This document shows positions 7,879 to 16,356 of a DNA stretch of 64,000 nt, piece by piece (position 1 is the stretch's first letter; each line of letters begins with the position of its first letter). The stretch spans positions 310,001 through 374,000 of the forward strand of contig NZ_KN322986.1 of the NCBI RefSeq assembly GCF_000774145.1, read 5' to 3'. Under the pieces are notes generated by a model, which worked only from the letters and a program-made list of their open reading frames with translations, made no database searches and was not told the DNA's origin. This DNA comes from Pseudomonas mediterranea CFBP 5447. GTDB taxonomy: Bacteria; Pseudomonadota; Gammaproteobacteria; Pseudomonadales; Pseudomonadaceae. The position numbers and the translations under genes were made by a program.

Positions 7879-8517
7879 TCAGCGATTGGGCTGCGGAGTC
7901 AGGCGCAAGTACGGCTTCACGGCGCGATAACCCCTGGGGAAACGCTGCTTGAGCTCTTCCTCATCCTTGAGCGACGGCACGATCACCACTTCATCACCGT
8001 CCTGCCAGTTGGCGGGCGTGGCGACCTTGTGGTTGTCGGTCAATTGCAAGGAGTCGATCACCCGCAGGATTTCGTTGAAATTGCGCCCGGTGCTGGCCGG
8101 ATAGGTAATGGTCAGGCGAATCTTCTTGTTCGGGTCGATCACGAACAGTGAACGCACGGTCAACGTATCGCTGGCATTGGGGTGGATCAGGTCGTACAGG
8201 TCCGACACCTTGCGATCGGCGTCAGCCAGGATCGGAAAGTTGACGACGGTATTCTGGGTTTCGTTGATGTCCTCGATCCATTTGTGGTGCGAGTCCACCG
8301 GGTCGACCGAGAGGGCGATGGCCTTGACGCCGCGCTTGGCGAATTCATCCTTGAGCTTGGCGGTGAGGCCCAGCTCGGTGGTGCAGACCGGCGTAAAGTC
8401 CGCCGGGTGAGAAAACAGCACACCCCAGCTGTTGCCGAGCCACTCGTGGAAACGGATTTTGCCGGCGCTGGATTCCTGTTCGAAGTCGGGGGCGATGTCG
8501 CCCAGTCTGAGGCTCAT
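7879..8517 (-). CDS. lsfA: 1-Cys peroxiredoxin LsfA
   Basis: A 212-residue Prx6-type peroxiredoxin. The peroxidatic cysteine is Cys45 in the PVCTTE motif (43-48), and the long C-terminal extension of Prx6 enzymes is present. LsfA reduces peroxides and was first noted in pseudomonads as a protein induced when sulfate is limiting; its place beside the ssu operon fits a sulfur-starvation and oxidative-stress role. AGGAGT lies 8 bases upstream of the ATG at 8517. Confidence 0.93.
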   Translation of the reverse strand: MSLRLGDIAPDFEQESSAGKIRFHEWLGNSWGVLFSHPADFTPVCTTELGLTAKLKDEFAKRGVKAIALSVDPVDSHHKWIEDINETQNTVVNFPILADADRKVSDLYDLIHPNASDTLTVRSLFVIDPNKKIRLTITYPASTGRNFNEILRVIDSLQLTDNHKVATPANWQDGDEVVIVPSLKDEEELKQRFPRGYRAVKPYLRLTPQPNR

Positions 8518-8750
8518 GGTGTGACTCCTGGATGAGATCTTGTGGAGCCTGACTGTGCCTCGGTTCTGGCGGTTTTAAAAAGAATGAATATCGATCTCGC
8601 TAGATTTTTTGTGAATATAAAAAACTGTTCACTGGCCTGGACGTACTTAGAGGTCCAGGATTCTCGACGAGGTTTCGAGAAGGCCTCGAGTTGCTGTAAA
8701 GAGGAGAAGCTTCGAGGAGGGCTACAGGGGTGGGCCTGACTCGAAACGTA
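8518..8750. other. Intergenic region upstream of lsfA
   Basis: It should contain the lsfA promoter (minus strand). The segment 8570-8635 is AT-rich. A 65-codon reading frame at 8542-8739 on the plus strand has no ribosome site, no recognisable domain and odd composition, so I do not call it a gene. Confidence 0.35.
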
Positions 8751-8787
8751 AAGCCCCGCCCGGCGTTATCGGGCGGGGCTTTTTTTG
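8751..8787 (+). terminator. Rho-independent terminator, left of the HepT relic
   Basis: AAGCCCCGCCCG and CGGGCGGGGCTT pair around a short loop and are followed by a run of seven T or more. A similar hairpin lies 310 bases on at 9062. No gene that it would serve on the plus strand remains, so it may be left over from a lost gene. Confidence 0.8.
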
Positions 8788-9048
8788 TTTTGTATTCACA
8801 TTGCGGAAATTATTGCCGCGATTTCAGGACGAACGGCTGTGTTCGAGCTACTTTTTCAAGGTGGCTGGGTGGCGGAAAGCCTGGTGAAGCATCTGAAAAA
8901 CATGGTGGGTTTCAGAAATATCGCCGTGCATGACTATCAAGCCCTGCAACTGCCGATCATGGTCGCCATCATTACCCGGCACCTGGATGACTTTCTGGAG
9001 TTCAGCGCATTCATCCTGCGTAAGGATTCGACAAGGTCCGCCACCTGA
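8785..9048 (+). pseudogene. HepT-like (DUF86/HEPN) toxin fragment
   Basis: An 87-codon frame whose last ~60 residues match the C-terminal half of HepT toxins. The VKHLKNMVGFRNIAVHDY stretch carries the RX4HXY ribonuclease signature (RNIAVHDY), and VAIITRHLDDFLEFSAFIL matches the final helix. Full HepT proteins are about 135-145 residues; here the N-terminal half is missing, and the segment before (RTAVFELLFQGGWVAE) looks like a worn version of the family's FELL-x-QAG region. No ribosome site precedes the frame and no MNT-type antitoxin nucleotidyltransferase gene is nearby. I read it as the remnant of a HepT-MntA type toxin-antitoxin pair. Confidence 0.7.
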
Positions 9049-9061
9049 ACCAAAAAACGCA

Positions 9062-9098
9062 AAAGCCCCGCCCGGCATGAGCCGGACGGGGCTTTTTT
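9062..9098. terminator. Bidirectional terminator between HepT relic and porin
   Basis: AAAGCCCCGCCCGGC and GCCGGACGGGGCTTT pair across an ATGA loop, with six T on the plus strand and four on the minus strand. It ends 13 bases before the porin stop codon, so it most likely ends porin transcription on the minus strand. Confidence 0.82.
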
Positions 9099-9111
9099 AC
9101 GGCTCTACGTC

Positions 9112-10434
9112 TTACATGAAGTTGTAAGTGTAGTTGAAGATCAGACGGGTTTGATCCTGGCTGTCGCCAGCGCCGCTGCTGCGGTAGGTACCCTGACGCA
9201 GGGTCGTGCCGAAGCCTTTCAAGGCGCCTTGCTGGATCACGTAATCCACACGCATGTCGCGTTCCCACTCGGAGTAATCGCTACCACCAGCAGTGGCCGA
9301 TTTGACATCGTCACCACGCAGGTAGGCAACCGAGGCTTTCAGGCCTGGAACGCCCAAGGAAGCGAAGTCGTAGGAGTATTGACCGAAGGTGGTGTTTTCA
9401 CCGGCACGGACAAACCCGTTGATCATGCTGTCGGTGAACAGGTAGAAGCTCGCGCCACCGGCACCTTCAGGGCGACCGTTGCTGTTAACCACGCTGCCCT
9501 GGTTCAGGTAGACGAAGCCGCCGTCATCACCGACTTGTTGGTGACCCAACAGGAAAGCACTGCCACCCAGGGTGTAGGTGAACATGGCGCTCCAGGTCTT
9601 GTTATCGACCTCGCCAGCGTGCTTGGCATAGCCACCGTTGTTGTTGAAGCGGTAGCCGGCGTCGCCGTTACGACCATCGGAGCTGCTGTCGAAGTAGCGC
9701 AGGTCAGTCTTGAACGATTGGCCTTCGCTGATCGGGAAAACGTGTACCGCACCCAGGAAGTGCTGCTTGTAGTAATCCTGCAGATTGGCGTAGTAGTACT
9801 GCAGGGTCAGGTCTTTGGTGACCTTCCAATCAGCACCGCCGTAACGGAACTGATTGCTGTCCTCGGTACCGCCTGCGATCGCCAGCCCGGTGCTGTTGCT
9901 CGATGCGCGGCCAGTGGCGTGCTCCAGCTGACCGGCGTTGAAGGTCACATTGTCGATTTCCTTCGAGGTGATGGTGCCACCTTCGAAGGTCTGCGGCAGC
10001 AGACGGCTGTCGTTGGCCACCAGGATCGGCAGGTTCGGTGCCAGTGCGCCACCTACGTGAGCCTCGGTCTTGGAGAACAGTGCCTTGACGTTGCCCGACA
10101 AACGGCTCCAGTCATGTACCGCCGAACCATCAGTATCGCTTGGCATATAGGAACCGTTGTTACGGCCCCTGCCTCCATCGAGACGAATACCCACCAGCGC
10201 CTGAGCATCGATACCGAAACCCACGACACCTTGTGTGAAGCCAGACTTGTAGTCGAACTTGAGGCCGGTACCTGTTTCGCGCAGGTCCTCGCTGCCCGTT
10301 TCATGGTTATCGTTATTGAAGTAAAGCGTACGAGAACTGACCGACGCCTTGCTGTCTTCGATAAAACCCGCGGCGCCTGCCTGCTGCGCCAGAACCCCAA
10401 CGGCCACGGCCAGGGCCAAGGTGGACTTGTTCAT
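9112..10434 (-). CDS. OprD-family outer-membrane porin (OprE/OprQ-like)
   Basis: A 440-residue outer-membrane protein. The signal peptide covers roughly residues 1-22 (STLALAVAVGVLAQQAGA) and the mature part opens GFIEDSKASVSSRTLYFN, typical of OprD porins. Alternating polar/aromatic strands run to a terminal FNYTYNFM, ending in an aromatic-rich strand as needed for barrel assembly. The family forms 18-stranded channels for amino acids, carboxylates or peptides; the substrate is not readable here. The start at 10434 is fixed by GAGAGGAG 6 bases upstream and by the signal peptide. Confidence 0.92.
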   Translation of the reverse strand: MNKSTLALAVAVGVLAQQAGAAGFIEDSKASVSSRTLYFNNDNHETGSEDLRETGTGLKFDYKSGFTQGVVGFGIDAQALVGIRLDGGRGRNNGSYMPSDTDGSAVHDWSRLSGNVKALFSKTEAHVGGALAPNLPILVANDSRLLPQTFEGGTITSKEIDNVTFNAGQLEHATGRASSNSTGLAIAGGTEDSNQFRYGGADWKVTKDLTLQYYYANLQDYYKQHFLGAVHVFPISEGQSFKTDLRYFDSSSDGRNGDAGYRFNNNGGYAKHAGEVDNKTWSAMFTYTLGGSAFLLGHQQVGDDGGFVYLNQGSVVNSNGRPEGAGGASFYLFTDSMINGFVRAGENTTFGQYSYDFASLGVPGLKASVAYLRGDDVKSATAGGSDYSEWERDMRVDYVIQQGALKGFGTTLRQGTYRSSGAGDSQDQTRLIFNYTYNFM

Positions 10435-10881
10435 GCTTCGCTCCTCTCGTTTTCTAATTCTTGTGTTTCTTTGGTTCCGAATCGAACGTCCGGAATCCGC
10501 GGATGCGCGATTAGCGCCAGACCGTGACCGACAAGTCAATCGTAACCATTTATGACTACGACCAAGGTCTAACCCCACGACACCGGGCGGAAGAATAATG
10601 GATTATTTATAATTCCAAAAAGAATTGTTTCATAAGTTTTCAGTCGATTTGGACATATAGGTGCCGTCAACGCTTCTTCACGGCAGACCCGGCATATCGG
10701 CCAGCCTGCGAATTACTGAATGGGTATTTTTCATGCACTTCTTCAGGGCGAAAGGCTTGGACATCGAGGCGCGTCGTACACGCCTCGATGTCTCTATCTC
10801 AATGCGTCCGGAGCAGCATAGACCACAATCGTGAAGGTTTTGAGACAGACACTTCATTGTCTGAAATCAAAAAGAGTGCAA
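10435..10881. other. Intergenic region between porin and argA
   Basis: About 450 bases without a credible gene. It holds the porin promoter region: an AT-rich stretch at 10600-10640 contains several TTATTTATAA-like hexamers on either strand. It also holds a perfect 12-bp inverted repeat at 10760-10792 (ACATCGAGGCG...CGCCTCGATGT) without a T-run, of unknown function. Confidence 0.45.
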
Positions 10882-10900
10882 CCCATTGCACAGCAATGGG
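10869..10900 (-). terminator. Probable argA terminator
   Basis: CCCATTG-CACAG-CAATGGG (10882-10900) forms a 7-bp hairpin; on the minus strand it is followed by TTGCACTCTTTTTG. It sits 20 bases past the argA stop codon. Confidence 0.55.
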
Positions 10901-10920
10901 GCGCGCAGGATTAGCGGGGC

Positions 10921-12219
10921 CTACAGGGCTTTCTCGAAGATCTTCGAGTTACGCTGATAGTTGTACAACGACGCCCGGGCAGCCGGCAGACGTTCAACGC
11001 TGCTGGGCTCGAAGCCGCGCTCACGGAACCAGTGGGCGGTACGGGTGGTGAGCACGAACAGGGTCTTGAGCCCTTTGGCGCGGGCACGGGTTTCGATCCG
11101 CTCCAACAGTTCGTCCCCCCGGCCACCGTGGCGGTATTCCGGGTTCACCGCCAGGCAGGCCAGCTCCCCGGCGTCCGAATCGGCAATCTGGTAGAGCGCC
11201 GCGCAAGCGATGATCATGCCCTCGCGCTCGACCACACTGAACTGCTCGATTTCCCGCTCCAGCACCTCACGGGAGCGACGCACCAGGATGCCCTGCTCTT
11301 CCAGCGGGCTGATCAGGTCCAGCAAGCCACCGACGTCTTCGATGGCCGCTTCGCGTACCACTTCGAATTGCTCCTGGGCAACCAGAGTGCCGCTGCCATC
11401 CCGGGTGAACAGCTCGGCCAGCAGCGCGCCGTCTTCGGCGTAGCTGACTATGTGACTGCGCGCCACGCCGCCCCGGCAGGCCTGGGCGGCAGCATCCAAC
11501 AGTTCAGCCTGATAGTCGCTGCCCAGGCGCTGCATATGGGCCGGCACCTGCTGTGGACGCAACTCGCGCACCAGGCGTCCGTCCTCGCCGATCAGGCCCT
11601 GCTCGGCACCGAACAGCAGCAGCTTGTCGGCCGCCAGGTCGATGGCGGCCCGGGTGGCGACATCCTCACAGGCGAGGTTGAAGATCTCTCCGGTAGGCGA
11701 ATAGCCCAGTGGCGACAGCAGGACAATGGAGCGCTCGTCCAGCAGGCGGTTGATACCCTTGCGGTCGACCCGACGCACTTCGCCGGTGTGGTGATAGTCC
11801 ACGCCTTCCAGCACGCCGATGGGCCGTGCGGTAACCAGGTTGCCGCTGGCGACCCGCAACCGCGAGCCCTGCATCGGCGAGGAAGCCATGTCCATCGACA
11901 GTCGGGCCTCGATGGCAATGCGCAACTGGCCAACGGCATCGATCACGCATTCCAGGGTCGCCGCATCGGTGATGCGCATGCCGTGGTGATAATGCGGGGT
12001 CAGCCCCCGCGCGGCGAGACGGGTTTCGATCTGCGGGCGCGAACCATGGACCAGCACCAGCCGCACACCGAGACTGTGCAGCAGCACCAGATCATGGACG
12101 ATGTTACCGAAATTGGGGTGTTCCACCCCGTCGCCGGGCAGCATGACGATGAAGGTGCAGTCGCGGTGAGCATTGATATAGGGCGAAGCGTGACGAAGCC
12201 AATTGACGTATTCGGGCAT
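10921..12219 (-). CDS. argA: Amino-acid N-acetyltransferase (N-acetylglutamate synthase) ArgA
   Basis: A 432-residue bifunctional-architecture enzyme, the usual length for pseudomonads. An amino-acid-kinase-like domain (about 1-285; LGVRLVLVHGSRPQIE is the typical glycine-rich turn) binds arginine for feedback control. A GNAT acetyltransferase domain follows (about 290-432; acetyl-CoA site in CLAVNPEYRHGGRGDELL). It makes N-acetylglutamate, the first step of arginine synthesis. It reads downstream of argE on the same strand, with 132 bases between. Confidence 0.95.
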   Translation of the reverse strand: MPEYVNWLRHASPYINAHRDCTFIVMLPGDGVEHPNFGNIVHDLVLLHSLGVRLVLVHGSRPQIETRLAARGLTPHYHHGMRITDAATLECVIDAVGQLRIAIEARLSMDMASSPMQGSRLRVASGNLVTARPIGVLEGVDYHHTGEVRRVDRKGINRLLDERSIVLLSPLGYSPTGEIFNLACEDVATRAAIDLAADKLLLFGAEQGLIGEDGRLVRELRPQQVPAHMQRLGSDYQAELLDAAAQACRGGVARSHIVSYAEDGALLAELFTRDGSGTLVAQEQFEVVREAAIEDVGGLLDLISPLEEQGILVRRSREVLEREIEQFSVVEREGMIIACAALYQIADSDAGELACLAVNPEYRHGGRGDELLERIETRARAKGLKTLFVLTTRTAHWFRERGFEPSSVERLPAARASLYNYQRNSKIFEKAL

Positions 12220-12351
12220 GAACCTGGACCTGTAATAAATAACAGCCGAAAAAAGACGAAACGGAACGCACAGCAGGCTGATGGTTATCGTCGGAACAGG
12301 CTTGGCGACACGCGCGCTCTCCTCTTGAACATGGGCCCGGATAGGGGCGAT

Positions 12352-13512
12352 CTAGTAGCCGGCGGTGGCCGGTGTCAGGCAATAGTGTTCGATCAACTGC
12401 CGTAACAATTGCACGGTAGGTTGCAGACGTGACATTTCAAGGTGCTCGCCCGGCTGGTGGGCGCAAGCAATATCACCAGGGCCCAGTACCAGGGTTTCGC
12501 AACCAAGGCGCTGAAGATAAGGCGCTTCGGTGCCGAACGCCACTGCTTCGGCACGATGGCCGGTGAGTCGCTCGGCCACGCGGACCAGTTCGGCGTCCTC
12601 CGGCTGCTCGAACGGCGGCACCTCGGGGAACAGCGGCGCATAGTCGATCCTGACCTTGTGCCGCTCGGCGATGGGATTGAGCTTCTGCTGGATCGCCGCC
12701 CGCAACACCTGCGGATCCATGCCCGGCAAGGGACGCAGGTCGAACTCCATGGAGCATTGGCCGCAGATCCGGTTGGGGTTGTCGCCACCGTGGATACAAC
12801 CGAAGTTCAGGGTCGGCTGCGGCACCGTGAACTGGGGGTTACGGAACTCACGCTGCCATTGCAGGCGCAGGCCGCGCAGTTCGCCCATGGCGTCGTGCAT
12901 GGCTTCGAGCGCGCTGTGGCCCAGGCTCGGGTCGGAGGAATGGCCGCTGCGCCCGAGAATGTCGATGCGCTCCATCATCACGCCTTTGTGCAGGCGAATC
13001 GGCCGCAGGCCGGTGGGCTCACCGATGACGGCAGCGCGCCCCAGAGGCCGTCCGGCATCGGCCAGGGCACGAGCACCGGCCATGGAACTCTCTTCATCGC
13101 AGGTGGCGAGGATCAGCAACGGTTGTTTGAACGGCTGGTCCAGCAATGGCTTGAGTGCTTCGATGGCCAGGGCGAAAAAGCCTTTCATGTCGCAACTGCC
13201 CAGCCCGACCCAGCGCCCATCGACTTCGGTGAGCTTCAGCGGGTCGGTCTGCCACAGCGCACCGTCGAACGGCACCGTGTCGCTGTGCCCGGCCAGCACC
13301 AGGCCGCCGGGGCCGCTGCCGAAGCTCGCCAGCAGGTTGAATTTGCCGGGGCTGACCTGCTGGATATCACAGGAAAACCCGAGGTCGCCAAGCCAGCCCG
13401 CCAGCAGTTCGATCACGGTGCTGTTGGACTGGTCCAGCCCAGGCTGCGTGCAACTGACCGAAGGCGCGGCGATCAGGGCAGCGAACTGATCTTTCATGGA
13501 CGGCAAAGGCAT
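12352..13512 (-). CDS. argE: Acetylornithine deacetylase ArgE
   Basis: A 386-residue M20 metallopeptidase. The first metal ligand lies in LVLAGHSDTVPFDG and the bridging Asp in LGSCDMKGFFA; a dimerisation lid domain occupies the middle. It removes the acetyl group from N-acetylornithine in arginine synthesis. I chose the ATG at 13512 (MPLPSMKDQF) with CGGAGCC upstream; the ATG at 13497 (MKDQF) is an alternative with a weaker site. It is upstream of argA on the same strand, so the two are probably co-transcribed. Confidence 0.93.
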   Translation of the reverse strand: MPLPSMKDQFAALIAAPSVSCTQPGLDQSNSTVIELLAGWLGDLGFSCDIQQVSPGKFNLLASFGSGPGGLVLAGHSDTVPFDGALWQTDPLKLTEVDGRWVGLGSCDMKGFFALAIEALKPLLDQPFKQPLLILATCDEESSMAGARALADAGRPLGRAAVIGEPTGLRPIRLHKGVMMERIDILGRSGHSSDPSLGHSALEAMHDAMGELRGLRLQWQREFRNPQFTVPQPTLNFGCIHGGDNPNRICGQCSMEFDLRPLPGMDPQVLRAAIQQKLNPIAERHKVRIDYAPLFPEVPPFEQPEDAELVRVAERLTGHRAEAVAFGTEAPYLQRLGCETLVLGPGDIACAHQPGEHLEMSRLQPTVQLLRQLIEHYCLTPATAGY

Positions 13513-13564
13513 CGCTGGCTCCGGACTCACAAATTGGCATCCATCATAGAACCATCCGGTGCTG

Positions 13565-13722
13565 GTGTCCTGTGTCACAAATACTGTTCTTTTTTGACGG
13601 TGTCCGTTGCCGTCATGCCGCGTTGCCGCTCCTCGCCATAGCGGGCTATGACTCGTCGCGGCGCCTTGCCTGACGACAACAGCCTCTCGTCAAAAAAGGA
13701 ACGTATTTGCGAAACAGGACAC
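13565..13722. repeat. MITE-like palindromic repeat, copy 1
   Basis: The terminal inverted repeats are GTGTCCTGTGTCACAAATAC (left) and, read from the right end inward, GTGTCCTGTTTCGCAAATAC, each continuing into TTTTTTGACG. The core holds GCTCCTCGCCATAG, then GGCTATGACTCGTCGCGGCG. The same core and ends occur in a second copy at 20388-20546. The element is ~158 bases and has no reading frame of its own. It fills most of the argE-CYTH gap. Confidence 0.8.
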
Positions 13723-13830
13723 TAGGAATAAACCGTCGCGACGCGTAGGACGAATGACTCCTGTACACTGCACGGCCTTGGCAGCCACACCTTCCCCCGG
13801 CTGCGCACCCGATCCCTGGATTTTCCGGCC

Positions 13831-15198
13831 ATGCAGAAAGAAACCGAAATCAAACTCCGCGTCAGCCGCGAGACCCTGGCAGCCTTGCGCGAGCATCCGC
13901 TGCTGAAAAAACGCAACAAAGGCGGCTGGGAACGCCGTGAGCTGATGAACCAGTATTTCGATACGCCCGAGCGTGACCTGGCCCGGGCCAAGGTCGCCCT
14001 GCGCCTGCGCCGCGACGGTGAAGAGGTGATCCAGACCCTCAAGACTCGCGGCCAGAGCATCGCCGGCCTGTCCGAGCGCAACGAATACGACTGGCACCTG
14101 CCCAAAGCCAAGCTCGACCTGAAGAAGCTCGACGGTGAATGCTGGCCCGAGGCCTTGGCCGAACTGGACAAGAAAACCCTCAAGGCCATCTTCACCACCG
14201 ATTTCGTCCGCGAGCGCGCCGAAATCGCCTGGGGCCGTGGCAAAAGCAAAGTGGTCATCGAAGCCGCGCTGGACCTGGGCCATGTCGTGGTCGGCAAGCA
14301 GAAAGAAGAAATCTGCGAGCTGGAGCTGGAACTGCGCGAAGGCGAACCCGCCGCGTTGCTGGAACTGGCCGCCGAGCTGGCCGCGACCCTGCCCTTGATG
14401 CCCTGCGATATCAGCAAGGCCGAACGTGGCTACCGCCTGCACGATGCAAGCAGCTACGCCCTGAGCCTGCCCGCCCCGCCATTGACTGCCGAGATGCCGC
14501 TGGACGACGCCTTCGCCGCGCTGAGCTGGCATTTGCTGGGCAGCAGCCAGCGCCTGGCCGAGCAATATCGCTTCAATGGCCATTGGCGCCTGCTGTTGGA
14601 TTGGGTGGAAAACCTCGCCGAACTGCGGGCCTTGCTCAGCAGCCTCGGCCAGGCGGCACCGCGCCAATCGACCCACGACTTGCGCGTTGCCCTGGACGCC
14701 CTGCTGGAAGACTGGCGCCCACTGGTCCAGGCCGGCCTGGGCGACGAAGATGTGCGCAAAGCCGCTCCGGAGCAGTTTCTTGAAGAACTGCAGGACCCAC
14801 GCTGGGGTCTGTTTTCGCTGAACGCTTCGCGCTGGCTGCTGGCCCGCAGCTGGACGACCGAGCGCAACACCCGCGGCAACCGCCAGGGCGCGGCGCAACT
14901 CAATAGTTGGCTGCCACGGCTGCTAGGCGAGGAAGCCTCATCCCTGCAGTTGCAACGCTACCAGCAGCAACCGGAAGATCTGGCCGAACAGCTGCCGCGC
15001 ATCGAGCGCATCCAGGTCTGGCTGCACCATGCCCGTGCGGTGCTGGATATACCGGAGATGGACCGTCTCTACGGCGAGCTGAACAAACTGGCGCAACTGG
15101 CCAACGAGCCCATTACCGACGAAGCCCTGGATGCGCGCAAGCATCAGGCGATTGCGGTGTACCAGAATCGGGCCTGGAAGATGCTCTTGCGTCTGTAA
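13831..15198 (+). CDS. CYTH-CHAD domain protein, probable inorganic triphosphatase
   Basis: A 455-residue two-domain protein. The N-terminal CYTH domain (about 1-200) opens with the metal-binding ExExK signature (ETEIK) followed by paired basic residues (LRLRRDGEE) that hold the phosphates. The C-terminal CHAD domain (about 215-455) has conserved histidines (STHDLRVALDALL) for polyphosphate binding. E. coli YgiF with the same layout hydrolyses inorganic triphosphate. CHAD suggests a link to polyphosphate metabolism; ppx and ppk are in the same window but 30 kb away. No strong ribosome site precedes the start (only CTGGA). Confidence 0.88.
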   Translation: MQKETEIKLRVSRETLAALREHPLLKKRNKGGWERRELMNQYFDTPERDLARAKVALRLRRDGEEVIQTLKTRGQSIAGLSERNEYDWHLPKAKLDLKKLDGECWPEALAELDKKTLKAIFTTDFVRERAEIAWGRGKSKVVIEAALDLGHVVVGKQKEEICELELELREGEPAALLELAAELAATLPLMPCDISKAERGYRLHDASSYALSLPAPPLTAEMPLDDAFAALSWHLLGSSQRLAEQYRFNGHWRLLLDWVENLAELRALLSSLGQAAPRQSTHDLRVALDALLEDWRPLVQAGLGDEDVRKAAPEQFLEELQDPRWGLFSLNASRWLLARSWTTERNTRGNRQGAAQLNSWLPRLLGEEASSLQLQRYQQQPEDLAEQLPRIERIQVWLHHARAVLDIPEMDRLYGELNKLAQLANEPITDEALDARKHQAIAVYQNRAWKMLLRL

Positions 15199-15202
15199 TG
15201 CT

Positions 15203-15265
15203 GCCATCGCGAGCAATCTCGCTCCCACAGAGATCCATGTGGGAGCGAGCCTGCTCGCGATGGGG
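15203..15265. repeat. REPIN, family A, locus 2
   Basis: The inverted copy at 15204-15229 (CATCGCGAGCAATCTCGCTC, one arm slightly worn) and the forward copy at 15239-15262 face each other across a very short spacer. It lies directly behind the CYTH-CHAD gene. Confidence 0.82.
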
Positions 15266-15286
15266 CCGGATCAGACACGGCAAAAA

Positions 15287-15757
15287 TCAGCGCACCACAG
15301 GCAAACTCGTCGTGGACTTGATCTCCGAAAGCGCCACGATCGAGTTCACTTCCTGTATCCCCGGCACCAGCGACAACTTCTCGAAAAAGAATCGCTCATA
15401 CGCTTCGATGTCCGCCGTGACGATGCGCAGCAGGAAATCCACCGACCCCATCAGCACATAACATTCCAGGACTTCGGGGAAGCCGCGAATCGCCTCGGTG
15501 AATTCGGTGAAGTTCGAACGACCATGGGCGTTGAGTTTGATTTCGGCGAAGATCTGCGTATTGAGTCCGATTTTCTTGCGGTCGAGCAGCGTCACCTGAC
15601 CGCGAATGATGCCCTCCTCCTTCATCCGCTGGATCCGACGCCAGCACGGCGACTGGGACAGGCCCACCTGTTCGGCGATCTGTGCGCTGGACAATGAAGC
15701 GTCCTCTTGAAGCAATGCCAGTATCCTGCGGTCGTAGCCATCCAACTCGCTATGCAT
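15287..15757 (-). CDS. Lrp/AsnC family transcriptional regulator
   Basis: A 156-residue feast/famine regulator. The winged helix-turn-helix lies at about 5-60 (LSSAQIAEQVGLSQSPCWRRIQRM) and the RAM effector domain at about 70-145, with the typical YVLMGSVDFLLRIVTADIEAYERF run. It forms octamers or dimers that respond to amino acids. It is divergent from the small ACT-like gene at 15883; a palindrome at 15785-15798 lies in the shared control region. The target is unproven, but the divergent gene is the natural candidate. Confidence 0.9.
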   Translation of the reverse strand: MHSELDGYDRRILALLQEDASLSSAQIAEQVGLSQSPCWRRIQRMKEEGIIRGQVTLLDRKKIGLNTQIFAEIKLNAHGRSNFTEFTEAIRGFPEVLECYVLMGSVDFLLRIVTADIEAYERFFFEKLSLVPGIQEVNSIVALSEIKSTTSLPVVR

Positions 15758-15784
15758 AAATAAACCCGTAAATTCTCAAATAAA

Positions 15785-15798
15785 GAATCGGACGATTC
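15785..15798. promoter_or_regulatory. Perfect palindrome in the Lrp/ACT divergent region (candidate operator)
   Basis: GAATCG-GA-CGATTC has perfect 6-base arms. It lies 28 bases upstream of the regulator ATG and 85 bases upstream of the divergent gene. Lrp-family sites are short imperfect palindromes in AT-rich DNA, so it is a plausible autoregulatory operator. Confidence 0.4.
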
Positions 15799-15882
15799 GC
15801 TAAACCGTTTGATACGTGCATCTTAGATAAGAAATTCCCGATCGTGCATGTAAACATTTCTCTCCATTCAAGGAGATCGTCC

Positions 15883-16212
15883 ATGCCCCCATTCGAAGCC
15901 GTCGTCCCGCGCGCCGATGTCTGGCATACCGCCAACGCCCATTGTCGCGTGCAGTACCGGTTACTGGCCGAAGCCGAAGCCGATCTGCTCTGCCGGGCCC
16001 TTAACCTGTTCGCCCTGCAAGGCCTGACGCCGGAGCAGGTCCACGTCGAACGCCACCGTGACCTACTGACGATGGAGATCCTCATCGAAGGGCTGAGCTG
16101 GCACCGTGCCCAGGTGCTGGCGGAAAAATTACGCAACCTGATCAGCGTGTGCTCGGTGGATCTGCAACGTGCCGATATTGCGTGGCCTGCGCCGGTCCAG
16201 GCGACGGCTTGA
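15883..16212 (+). CDS. Small ACT-domain (IlvM-like) protein
   Basis: A 109-residue cytoplasmic protein. From about residue 15 to 105 it follows the pattern of the small acetolactate synthase II subunit IlvM: VQYRLLAEAEADLLCRALNLFALQGL matches the first strand and helix, TMEILIEG the second strand, and HRAQVLAEKLRNLISVCSVDL the second helix and strand. There is no catalytic ilvG-type subunit beside it, so it may act as a free-standing ACT sensor. AAGGAGA ends 6 bases before the ATG at 15883. It is divergent from an Lrp regulator. The fold call is by eye. Confidence 0.6.
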   Translation: MPPFEAVVPRADVWHTANAHCRVQYRLLAEAEADLLCRALNLFALQGLTPEQVHVERHRDLLTMEILIEGLSWHRAQVLAEKLRNLISVCSVDLQRADIAWPAPVQATA

Positions 16213-16356
16213 GGGGTGCCAGGCAAGAATTCGAAACGCATTGGTCGGGTAGTGGCCCAACGGTTCATAGGGTCGGGACTATTCTTTTGCAGACCGACTC
16301 GGGACGCGCAAGCGTCTGTATCGCGGCTTTGCTGCAATTGTCCAATAGGAACCCGA

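Noticed and set aside
8542..8739. 65-codon plus-strand frame upstream of the HepT relic
   Set aside because: No ribosome site, no similarity I recognise, and it overlaps the presumed lsfA promoter.
10788..11051. Plus-strand frame at the end of argA
   Set aside because: It is mostly antisense to argA and has no ribosome site or domain.
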